Source of the DNA: a bacterium
Lineage (GTDB): Bacteria > Vulcanimicrobiota > Vulcanimicrobiia > Vulcanimicrobiales > SCRA01
Assembly: GCA_028869325.1 (NCBI GenBank)
Contig: JAGWST010000285.1
Location: forward strand, 1 to 11,093
Direction of reading: 5' to 3'
DNA: 11,093 nt
The position numbers and the translations under genes are program-made. Shown in pieces: positions 1-6,362 of the stretch. The first letter of the stretch is position 1. Each line of letters starts with the position of its first letter. The notes under the pieces were generated by a model. That model did no database searches, was not told the DNA's origin, and worked only from the letters and a program-made list of their open reading frames with translations.

Positions 1-1708
1 CCGGTCGAACACGGCGCCCCAGATGCCGGGAGTAGAGATAGAAGCGTCCCTCCTCCAAGCCGACGAGGAGATCGGAGAGCGGGAGAAGGCGCGTCTCGCC
101 CGCGACATTCGCAAAGCCGGCGCGAATCTCGTACGCCGTCAACGGCGGATGGAGCGTAAGATTGAGCGTATGCGGCTTGGCCGGCCGATAGATCACCTCG
201 ACCAGCGGTTCTCCCGCGTCCTGCTCGCGTTGGAGATGGCGACGGATCCGAGCGGTGGCCGCCGAGCCCAGCAGATCGGCGAATCGCGCGACCGACCGTC
301 CCGCCAGCACCGTGCCGCGCAATCCCGAGACGCAGACGGTAAAGTCGCCGGCACGAACGGCTTCCGCCGAGGAGGCGGCGACTTGAAAGCCGACCTCGAT
401 CGAAGGCGGCAGCGCCCGAAGGGGCGGCATCGCAGGCAGGCACGCCGCCAGTTCCGCCTCGGAGAGCGCAACCTCCAGACTGCCGTCGCGTGCCGCACGG
501 GAGGCAAGGGCCAGCAACCTCGTCCGGTAGCTCGTGGCCTGGCCGTCGATCCTCTGCACCTCGTCGGGGGCTCCGAGCCCGGAGTTTGGATCGACCAACT
601 CGAGGAGCGGCACCAGACGCTCCGATCCCTCATAGCGTGCCATGAAGCGCTCGCGATAGCCCTTGAGCGTGGAGGTCTGCGAAAACCGCAGTTGGATGAG
701 GGCGAAACGCTCTACCTCCGCGGCCACCTCACGCCCGAGCGCCCCTTCGAAACCGTGCGCGAGATCGATCAACAGCGTCGGGCCCGGGCCGCTGTGAACC
801 GCCTCGAGAGCGCGCTCGACGGCTCGATACTCGCCGGCACCGCGCTGCGGTACCGGTGTGGCATCGAGCGCTCGAATCTGGGCTCGAATACCCTCTAACG
901 CTAGCGCCGTCTCGAGCGGGAGTTTGCTGAGCTCGCGAAGGAGGTGCGCCAGCGGGTCGCCGATCGGCGGCGGCTGCAAGGAGGAGACGAGGAGACCGCT
1001 GTTCCACAGTTCGTCGATCAACGCCACGGCGCGTTCTTGTGAGAGCTCGAGATCGTCCGATAGCGCGCGGATCAGGCGCTCGACGGTGATGCCGTTGCGG
1101 CAGCGCTCCCGTATAGAGCTCACGACCGGCGTATTCCGTATCGACATCGGCAGGGTCTGGGCGCCTCGCCGGCGCCGGCAGGCACGGCATTGGCAGAGGC
1201 TCCGCGAGGAGACGGGCGAGAGGACGTGGAGGCGCTCTCCGCGTTCGAGAACGGCGTCGCTTTCGAAGAGGGTCAGGTGGGGGCGCAGCACAGCGTCGTC
1301 CTCGATGCTTCTGATCAGCGCGCAGAGCCACCCCATGTCGATGCGCGTCCGCGTGCGTAGGCTCTCGAGTCCGCCGAGCGTCAACGTCGTCTGCGGGCCG
1401 CATGAGAGCTCCCCAACGCTCGCGCAGAGGCCAAACGGCGTCGGCCGCGCTGCCATCCGCAGGAAGTACGCGAGCAGGCGGATCGGCGTGTGCTTGTTCT
1501 TGAGCGGTTTGCCATCGAGCCACTCGAGGGCCGCCTCGTGCAGCGAGGGAGAGGCAACGTGTAAAGCGGTCAGGGCAATGGGATGCTCGCGGAACACGCG
1601 CGCCAACTCGCCGAGCGGCTCGCTAGCCGAGAAAACGCGTTGCGCGAGAGCGAGGCTGAGGAGCGGAACGCGCCCTACGATGAGAGGATCGTCAAAGAGA
1701 GAGTACAT
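1..1708 (-). CDS. Class I lanthipeptide dehydratase (LanB), second tandem copy, 3' end outside window
   Basis: Reads leftwards from an ATG at 1708 and stays open to the window edge, giving the first 569 residues of a protein expected to be about 1040 long. Family role: LanB uses glutamyl-tRNA(Glu) to glutamylate Ser/Thr of a precursor peptide and then eliminates glutamate to give dehydroamino acids. The visible part is the glutamylation domain. It starts MYSLFDDPLIVGRVPLL and contains RMAARPTPFGL (R84, R88, T90) and RTRTRIDM (D124), which I equate with NisB R83, R87, T89 and D121. A C172-x-C174-x2-C177 cluster follows. The last residues, YLYSRHLGRRVRP, match the neighbouring paralogue. The start is supported by alignment with that paralogue (29 of the first 40 residues identical) and by GGAGGAG and AAGG upstream, inside the end of the preceding gene. 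With only 6 nt between the genes they should be co-transcribed. Whether the elimination domain is intact cannot be seen. Confidence 0.93.
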   Translation of the reverse strand, partial: MYSLFDDPLIVGRVPLLSLALAQRVFSASEPLGELARVFREHPIALTALHVASPSLHEAALEWLDGKPLKNKHTPIRLLAYFLRMAARPTPFGLCASVGELSCGPQTTLTLGGLESLRTRTRIDMGWLCALIRSIEDDAVLRPHLTLFESDAVLERGERLHVLSPVSSRSLCQCRACRRRRGAQTLPMSIRNTPVVSSIRERCRNGITVERLIRALSDDLELSQERAVALIDELWNSGLLVSSLQPPPIGDPLAHLLRELSKLPLETALALEGIRAQIRALDATPVPQRGAGEYRAVERALEAVHSGPGPTLLIDLAHGFEGALGREVAAEVERFALIQLRFSQTSTLKGYRERFMARYEGSERLVPLLELVDPNSGLGAPDEVQRIDGQATSYRTRLLALASRAARDGSLEVALSEAELAACLPAMPPLRALPPSIEVGFQVAASSAEAVRAGDFTVCVSGLRGTVLAGRSVARFADLLGSAATARIRRHLQREQDAGEPLVEVIYRPAKPHTLNLTLHPPLTAYEIRAGFANVAGETRLLPLSDLLVGLEEGRFYLYSRHLGRRVRP

Positions 1709-1714
1709 CGAACC

Positions 1715-4700
1715 TTAGCTCCTCCGCGATGCGCGCTCCATGCGGCTCAAGCTGAAATAGACGTTCCACTGCAGCCGCAGCGCATCGTCTGGGCTCTCGG
1801 GGTCGAGGGCGAAGCGAGCGCAGTGCGCGCGCACCACGTCGCGGACGAGGTCGACGAGCGGCCGCTCCAACGCACCCTCCGCCTCCAGCGCACGCAGTGC
1901 GCGGCAGGCTTCCAGAATGGCCGTTGCAACGGCCGGCAGCGCCCGGCGCTCCACGATAGCCTCTCGAATCTCCTTGACGTCCTGCCGCTGCTCTTCATCG
2001 GCTGCCTTGCGCTCCACCGGCCGCGTTCCGTTCAGCCACTCGGAGATGAGCTCTCCTGGGAAGAGGCCATCGATGATGTCGTCGAGTGTGATCAGGCAGC
2101 GACGCAGGCGCTCACGCGTCTCTCGATGTTCCGTGGGGTCTAAGCAATGCGGATCCAGACGGCACGGACCCTCGTCGAGCCCTTGCCCGCGTTCTGCAGA
2201 GAGTGAGTTCAGCGCGAGGCCGCAAGAGACGGCGAGGATATCCTCAATGGCGGCCGTCGAGCGTTCGCCGTCGCGCGAGGGCGGAGGCCGATAGGGCTCG
2301 ACGGTGGCCCAGTCGACGATGCCCTCGTTCGCCCAGCGTCCAAAGAGGCGCATAAGGCGTTCGCGCTCCTCCGGGAAACGCTCGGGGGCCAAGCGCAGTT
2401 GCAACCGGATATGGGCCTGCGGAGCGGCGTAACGGGAAAAGAACCAGCGACGAAGGACGCCGCGCGCCTGGAGATCGTCCAGCGCCGCTCGTACGGGCCC
2501 GCGCAGCACGAGCGGTTGACGTCCGAAGCCGGCGTAGAGGGCGACGTCGAGGCTGGCGGGGAGGAGCGGCTGCGGGGTCTCCGCGGCGACCGCCGGGCAG
2601 GGCGCGCCGAGCGTGACGCCGCCCCGGCTGCGCGATCGCCTCATACCGACCAGGAATTCGCAGAGATAGGGCTCGCCCTCGCCCTTCAGCCACGTCTCGT
2701 CGAGCGCGGGATAGACCTCCTGCACGCGCACGTGCTTTCCGCGGTCCTGGAGTTGATCGAGTAGCACGTCGATACTGATCCGGGCGTCCAGATCGAGCAA
2801 GATTTCGCTCTCCCCGGTGGTCATGCGGACGTAGCGCGGCACGGACCACTCCGTGCGCCAACGCTGTATCCGATCCCATACCGGCGCAGCAGGGCCTTCG
2901 ATCGTTTCCGGGGGCAGGAGCCACCGTGCGAGGCTCACCATGAGTCGCCCCATGCGCAGGCGCGGCAAGAACGGCAGCGCGGAGGCGACACCCCAGTCGA
3001 AGCCCGTCACCGCGCGGGTTCCATCGGCCGCGACGAACGCAAGGACCCGGCTGATGCCGGCCGTCAGTTCCGTGTGGTTGAGAGGGTAGATGTGCACGGG
3101 GCGAATCCGCCGCCCCAACCGCCGCGAGTACAGATGGAGGCGGTCGCCTTCGAGACCGATTGCCAGGTCGGAGAAAGGGAGCACGTGCGCGTCGTCCTTG
3201 CTACCCGGCGAGCCGCCCGCCCGAATCTCGTAGGGTGTCAAGCGAGGATGGACCTCGACGTTGGCCATGTGCGGCGTTGTGGGATGATAGGTCAGCTCGA
3301 CGAGCGGCTCCACCTCGGCGTGCTCGCACTCGAGTTGGCGGCGCAGGCGTTCCCCGACCGCCGGCCCCAGCAGGTCGACGAAGCGGGCCACGTTCGTCCC
3401 GACGATCGCCGAGCCGTGCAGCGCCGCCGCCGACACGGTGAACGCGCCCGCCCGAAGGGCCTCGGCCGAGGCGGCTGCGACCTGGAAGGCGACTTCCATG
3501 GACGGAGGGAGTTCCTGAGGCTGCGGCATCGGTGGCAAACACGCGTCGAGCGTTGCGCCGTCGATCTCGATCGCGAGGAGGCGGTCGCGTATCGCACGTT
3601 GGGCGAGCGCCAAGAGAGCGGCCTGCCGGCTCTGCTGCCCCTCTTCCTCCCGCTTGGTCTGTACGCTCTCAGGCGGGGCTCCCACGCCGAAGTCGGGATG
3701 AGCCGTCTCGAGTAGCGGGACCAGGCGCCCCGCGTCCCCATACCGTGCTTTGAATCGTTCGCGGAAGCGGTCGAGCCTCACGCTCGCCGAACAGCGAGCG
3801 TAGACGTCCGCCAGACGCTCCGCCTCACGGAGGATCTCCGGACCCAAGGCGCCGCTGAAGCGGCGGGAGAGGTCCACGTGCAGCGCCACGCGCGGGCTCC
3901 GATGCAGCGCCTCCAGATCGCGCTCGATCGCTCGATACTCGGCCACGCTCCGCCGCGGGACCGGCGTGGCGTCGAGCGCCGCCATCCGCCTGCGAATAGC
4001 GTCCAGCCTCAAGGCTGCCTCCGGCAGTACGGCGCGCAGCTCCCGCGCGACGTGCTCAACGGGGTCGCCGACGAACGGTGGGCGCAGGGAAGAGACCAGC
4101 AAGCCGCTGTGCCAAAGTTCGTTGACGATCACCTCGCCTCGTTGGTAGGGAAGCTCCGCCTCTCGTGTGAGCTCGTCAATCAAGCGGTGGACGGCGATCC
4201 CGCCGCGACAGAGGTGGCGCACCCGCTCAACGAGCGGGGTGCTCAACAGCGACATCGGCGTCGATCGGACGACCTTGGTGATGCGCTGCCGTTTGCACGT
4301 TGCGCACGCGCACGGGTTGTCGGTTGCCTCAGCCTTGGCGACGTACAGGCGACCAGCGCGCTCGAGCACGGCGTCGCTCTCGAAGACGATCAGACGGCGG
4401 CGCAACTCCGGGTCGCCCTCGATCGCGCCGACGAAGGCCAAGAGCCAGGCCATGTCGGGGCGCGTCCGGGTGCGCAGGCTCCCATCGCCTTCTAGCGCCA
4501 GCGTCGTCTGGGCGCCCAGAGCGACGTCGCCGACGCTTGCGCAGAGCAGGAGCGGCGTCGGCCGTGCGGCCATGCGCAAGAAGTAGGCGAGAAGCCGCAG
4601 CGGAGCGCGCCGGTTCTTGGGCGTCGTGCCCTCGAGCCACGCAAGGGCTGCCTCGTGCAGCGCGGGGGAGGCCACGTGCAGGGCGGTGAGCGCGATGGGA

Positions 4701-4825
4701 TGCTCGCGCAGCACGCCTGCCAGTTCCACGAGCGGCTCGCTCGCCGAGAGGACGCGCGAGGCCAGTGAGCTCGCCAGGAGCGGAACGCGTCCTACGATGA
4801 TCGGATCGTCGGGGGACGAGTACAT
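1715..4825 (-). CDS. Class I lanthipeptide dehydratase (LanB), complete copy
   Basis: A 1036-aa protein of usual full LanB length. The N-terminal glutamylation domain begins MYSSPDDPIIVGRVPLL and has R84, R88 and T90 in RMAARPT, D124 in TRPDM and a C172/C174/C177 cluster. The C-terminal SpaB_C/thiopeptide-type elimination domain starts near residue 760 and contains WFFSRYAAPQAHIRL (R798), EPYRPPP (R846) and AHCARF (H1001). These are my proposed equivalents of NisB R786, R826 and H961. Oddities: PTPLLL replaces the PTPFGL of the paralogue, and PPP stands where most members have YGG after the second arginine. The start at 4825 is chosen because it aligns with the paralogue. A GTG at 4870 in the same frame would add 15 residues with no homologous counterpart and no ribosome binding site. 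The gene probably heads an operon with the second copy and possibly with the 26-codon ORF upstream. A LanB-like peptide-tRNA ligase (PEARL) is less likely because those lack the elimination domain. Confidence 0.95.
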   Translation of the reverse strand: MYSSPDDPIIVGRVPLLASSLASRVLSASEPLVELAGVLREHPIALTALHVASPALHEAALAWLEGTTPKNRRAPLRLLAYFLRMAARPTPLLLCASVGDVALGAQTTLALEGDGSLRTRTRPDMAWLLAFVGAIEGDPELRRRLIVFESDAVLERAGRLYVAKAEATDNPCACATCKRQRITKVVRSTPMSLLSTPLVERVRHLCRGGIAVHRLIDELTREAELPYQRGEVIVNELWHSGLLVSSLRPPFVGDPVEHVARELRAVLPEAALRLDAIRRRMAALDATPVPRRSVAEYRAIERDLEALHRSPRVALHVDLSRRFSGALGPEILREAERLADVYARCSASVRLDRFRERFKARYGDAGRLVPLLETAHPDFGVGAPPESVQTKREEEGQQSRQAALLALAQRAIRDRLLAIEIDGATLDACLPPMPQPQELPPSMEVAFQVAAASAEALRAGAFTVSAAALHGSAIVGTNVARFVDLLGPAVGERLRRQLECEHAEVEPLVELTYHPTTPHMANVEVHPRLTPYEIRAGGSPGSKDDAHVLPFSDLAIGLEGDRLHLYSRRLGRRIRPVHIYPLNHTELTAGISRVLAFVAADGTRAVTGFDWGVASALPFLPRLRMGRLMVSLARWLLPPETIEGPAAPVWDRIQRWRTEWSVPRYVRMTTGESEILLDLDARISIDVLLDQLQDRGKHVRVQEVYPALDETWLKGEGEPYLCEFLVGMRRSRSRGGVTLGAPCPAVAAETPQPLLPASLDVALYAGFGRQPLVLRGPVRAALDDLQARGVLRRWFFSRYAAPQAHIRLQLRLAPERFPEERERLMRLFGRWANEGIVDWATVEPYRPPPSRDGERSTAAIEDILAVSCGLALNSLSAERGQGLDEGPCRLDPHCLDPTEHRETRERLRRCLITLDDIIDGLFPGELISEWLNGTRPVERKAADEEQRQDVKEIREAIVERRALPAVATAILEACRALRALEAEGALERPLVDLVRDVVRAHCARFALDPESPDDALRLQWNVYFSLSRMERASRRS

Positions 4826-4845
4826 CGGGCTGTTTCTTCGCGGCG

Positions 4846-4926
4846 CTAGAAGCTTGCCGGATTGTGCCACTGCATGGCGGCACGGGCCGGCGGCTTCGTC
4901 GCTCGCCGCTCAAATGACTCTGCCAT
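4846..4926 (-). CDS. Candidate 26-aa peptide immediately upstream of lanB
   Basis: Short ORF from an ATG at 4926 to a TAG, ending 20 nt before the dehydratase start on the same strand. The upstream sequence GAGGAGCGCTGA places a near-perfect Shine-Dalgarno 6 nt before the ATG, better than that of the dehydratase itself. The product begins MAESFERRATKPPARAA and ends MQWHNPASF. It is Arg-rich at the front and has only two Ser, one Thr and no Cys. Position and ribosome binding site would suit a precursor, leader or coupling peptide. The absence of Cys means it could not form a (methyl)lanthionine ring alone, and it is shorter than usual LanA peptides. I do not recognise it. It may be only a translated leader that couples into lanB, or chance. 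Confidence 0.33.
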   Translation of the reverse strand: MAESFERRATKPPARAAMQWHNPASF

Positions 4927-4951
4927 TCAGCGCTCCTCGCTCCTTGCAGAC

Positions 4952-4984
4952 GGCACGTGGCGCCTCAGAACGGCATGTCGTGCC
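4952..4984. promoter_or_regulatory. Pair of GC-rich partial palindromes in the lanB upstream region
   Basis: Two 13-bp elements, GGCACGTGGCGCC (4952-4964) and GGCATGTCGTGCC (4972-4984), agree at 10 of 13 positions and begin 20 bp apart, about two helical turns. Each has GGC...GCC arms, and the second has four-base arms GGCA/TGCC. They lie 127-160 bp upstream of the dehydratase start. A pair of operator half-complexes for a dimeric repressor or activator is one reading. No matching promoter could be identified with confidence, and the elements are short enough to be chance in GC-rich DNA. Confidence 0.25.
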
Positions 4985-5067
4985 ATAATCCGATAGGCTC
5001 CTCGTTATGATGTTTCCACGGTCATCTCATGTACGATAGGCACGGGTCATGACTCCGCTCGTGAAAT

Positions 5068-5100
5068 CTATACAGCCGTCCTCTACGAGCTATACAGCCG
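5068..5100 (+). repeat. Tandem 11-bp direct repeat CTATACAGCCG, 22-bp period, upstream of sulfotransferase gene
   Basis: CTATACAGCCG occurs exactly at 5068-5078 and 5090-5100, so the copies are 22 bp apart and would lie on the same face of the helix. They sit in a relatively AT-rich stretch 94-126 bp upstream of the sulfotransferase start and between two divergent transcription units. That arrangement is typical of an activator or repressor site. TATACA within each copy is also -10-like, but no good -35 was found at 17 bp. Both copies fall in different reading frames, so the repeat is selected as DNA and not as protein, if it is selected at all. Confidence 0.45.
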
Positions 5101-5179
5101 CTCGGATCGTCGAGGAACCGGATACTTCGGATGCGTAAGTCCTCGTCACGCTTTGGCATGCGGCTCCGGCGGTTTCGTC

Positions 5180-5189
5180 AGGAAAGGGA
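5180..5189 (+). promoter_or_regulatory. Ribosome binding site that fixes the sulfotransferase start
   Basis: AGGAAAGGGA ends 4 nt before the ATG at 5194. The in-frame ATG at 5131 has no comparable site, and the 21 residues it would add are Arg/Ser-rich and precede the first expected beta strand of the family. The start at 5194 is therefore preferred. Confidence 0.7.
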
Positions 5190-5193
5190 CACG

Positions 5194-6042
5194 ATGCACC
5201 AGGGCCTTCACTTCATCTCCGGCCTGCCACGTTCGGGATCGACGCTGCTCTCCGCCATCCTGCGTCAGAATCCGCGCTTCCACGCCGCGATGAGTAGCCC
5301 GGTGGTGTCCATGTACTCCTCGCTCGAGCGCTCGATGAGCCCGCGCAACGAATTCGCGATCGTCATCACGGATGAGCAGCGGCGTGACGTGTTGAGGGGC
5401 TTGTTCTCGAACTACTACGGTGCGATCGCGGCGGAGAAGCTCGTCTTCGACACCAACCGCGGCTGGTGCGCCAAACTACCGGCCCTGACCCAGCTCTTCC
5501 CGAACGCCAAGATCATCTGCTGCGTTCGGAGCGTCGGGTGGATCATCGACTCGATCGAGCGCCTGGTGCGTGCGAATGCATTCAATCTCTCTGGCATCTT
5601 CGGCTTCTCGCCCAGTACCAACGTCTATACGAGAGCGGCTCGGATCACCGCTCCTACCGGAATGCTGGGCTATCCGCTCTGCGCGTTGAAGGAGGCCTTC
5701 TACGGAGAGCAGGCGGCAAAGCTCATCCTGGTCGAGTACGAGGCGCTGGCGCGCGCACCGAGATCGACGATCGGGCGCCTCTACGCCATGCTCGACGAGC
5801 CATGGTTCGAGCACGATTTCGATCATGTCGAGTATGGAGCCGACGAGTTCGACAGCCGCATGGGGACCCCCGGACTCCACTCGATCCGCCCAACCGTCGA
5901 CTGGGTCGAGCGCAAGAGCATCGTGCCTCCCGACCTCTTCCAGCGCTTCGACAAGGACACGTTTTGGAACGCGCCCGATGCCGGCGCTTGCCAGGTTCCG
6001 ATCATTCGATTCGATGGTGAGACGGCGAGCGCCCTCAGCTAG
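5194..6042 (+). CDS. PAPS-dependent sulfotransferase family protein
   Basis: A 282-aa cytosolic protein of normal sulfotransferase length. The family transfers sulfonate from 3'-phosphoadenosine 5'-phosphosulfate to a hydroxyl or amino group. The 5'-phosphosulfate loop is SGLPRSGSTLL (residues 9-19), directly after a first beta strand LHFI. The 3'-phosphate-binding strand/helix is IICCVRSVGWIIDS, with R112 and S120 at the canonical seven-residue gap. FDTNRGW (residues 85-91) matches the region that in related proteins carries acceptor-site residues. The overall style resembles Sulfotransfer_3/tyrosylprotein-sulfotransferase-like proteins more than Stf0 or carbohydrate enzymes, so a peptide or small-molecule acceptor is possible. 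It is transcribed divergently from the dehydratase genes and convergently with the receptor gene. A role in tailoring the lanthipeptide is an inference from location only. Host cells would also need ATP sulfurylase and APS kinase, which are not in this window. Confidence 0.88.
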   Translation: MHQGLHFISGLPRSGSTLLSAILRQNPRFHAAMSSPVVSMYSSLERSMSPRNEFAIVITDEQRRDVLRGLFSNYYGAIAAEKLVFDTNRGWCAKLPALTQLFPNAKIICCVRSVGWIIDSIERLVRANAFNLSGIFGFSPSTNVYTRAARITAPTGMLGYPLCALKEAFYGEQAAKLILVEYEALARAPRSTIGRLYAMLDEPWFEHDFDHVEYGADEFDSRMGTPGLHSIRPTVDWVERKSIVPPDLFQRFDKDTFWNAPDAGACQVPIIRFDGETASALS

Positions 6043-6139
6043 CCGCGCCGTCGCAAGGCCAAGAACTGGAGACCAGAGGGGACGTCCGCATGGCGGCACC
6101 CCCTCTCGCGATCAACCATCCCCTATCTGGTAGCGCCGG

Positions 6140-6220
6140 CTACTCGCAGGTGACGTCCCCGGATGCATCGTTAAAGTCGCCGTTGACGAGATCCCACGCG
6201 CAACACTCGAAAAAGAACAT
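6140..6220 (-). CDS. Candidate 26-aa acidic Cys-containing peptide (second small ORF after receptor gene)
   Basis: ORF from an ATG at 6220 to a TAG. AAGGGAG lies 7 nt before the ATG and directly abuts the TGA of the preceding small ORF, so translational coupling is possible. The product opens MFFFECCAWDLVNGD and closes FNDASGDVTCE: three Cys, one Ser, one Thr and several acidic residues. About 70% of its codons end in G or C, as expected for coding DNA here. I do not recognise it. It could be a very short RiPP substrate, a small secreted peptide fragment or chance. It lacks an obvious leader, which weakens the RiPP reading. Confidence 0.3.
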   Translation of the reverse strand: MFFFECCAWDLVNGDFNDASGDVTCE

Positions 6221-6235
6221 CTCCAAACTCCCTTC

Positions 6236-6352
6236 TCAAAGCCGGCCGTGTGTGTGGACGCTGCTAGTGGCGTTGATGCCAGTGTACGAGAGCCGGCAGC
6301 CTCCAGCCATACACGCGGGCTCGCAAAAGCTATACACCGAAGACACGCGCAC
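6236..6352 (-). CDS. Candidate 38-aa Cys/Ser/Thr-rich peptide directly after receptor gene
   Basis: ORF from a GTG at 6352 to a TGA, beginning 10 nt after the stop of the TonB-dependent receptor. GAGGG, 7 nt before the GTG, overlaps that stop codon. The product begins MRVSSVYSFCEPACMAGGC and continues RLSYTGINATSSVHTHGRL. It has Cys at 10, 14 and 19 (C-x3-C-x4-C) and nine Ser/Thr, a composition that would suit thioether ring formation, but there is no typical acidic leader and the first codon is GTG. GTG codons at 6346 and 6337 and an ATG at 6310 are alternative starts. The frame is also open upstream inside the receptor gene, so chance cannot be excluded. Confidence 0.3.
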   Translation of the reverse strand: MRVSSVYSFCEPACMAGGCRLSYTGINATSSVHTHGRL

Positions 6353-6362
6353 GTAGAGACCC

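Noticed and set aside
23..898. Long plus-strand ORF (291 aa) opposite the partial dehydratase
   Set aside because: Low-complexity Arg/Gly-rich translation with no recognisable domain. The minus strand codes for LanB sequence throughout.
729..1523. Minus-strand ORF (264 aa) in another frame of the partial dehydratase
   Set aside because: Arg/Ala/Pro-rich shadow frame. The frame starting at 1708 carries conserved LanB motifs across the same bases.
858..1718. Plus-strand ORF resembling another plus-strand ORF at 4617-4988
   Set aside because: The similarity is the antisense image of the two duplicated lanB genes and is not evidence of an independent gene family.
3074..4495. Plus-strand ORFs of 213 and 205 aa opposite the complete dehydratase
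   Set aside because: Antisense shadows without domains. High GC removes stop codons from these frames.
4826..4870. GTG start at 4870 adding 15 residues to the complete LanB
   Set aside because: No ribosome binding site, no matching N-terminal extension in the paralogue, and overlap with the better-supported 26-codon ORF.
4927..4986. 19-codon minus-strand ORF whose TGA abuts the next ATG
   Set aside because: Very short, Arg-rich and with a distant Shine-Dalgarno. Mentioned only as a possible coupled leader.
5049..5138. 29-codon plus-strand ORF spanning the 11-bp repeats, overlapping the upstream sulfotransferase ATG
   Set aside because: Poor ribosome binding site and only about half of its codons end in G/C. 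The DNA repeat encodes different residues in its two copies, which points to a DNA element.
5131..5193. Upstream sulfotransferase start at 5131
   Set aside because: The ATG at 5194 has a strong AGGAAAGGG site and gives the expected family N-terminus.
6078..6160. Inverted repeat GGGGACGTC/GACGTCCCC as a terminator between the convergent genes
   Set aside because: The 65-nt loop is too long, there is no T-run, and GACGTC is self-complementary, so the match is partly trivial.
6090..6356. 88-codon plus-strand ORF after the sulfotransferase, with GAGGGG upstream
   Set aside because: Mixed codon use (CTA, TTA, ATA, AGA), no domain, and convergent with the receptor unit. Kept as a weak possibility only.
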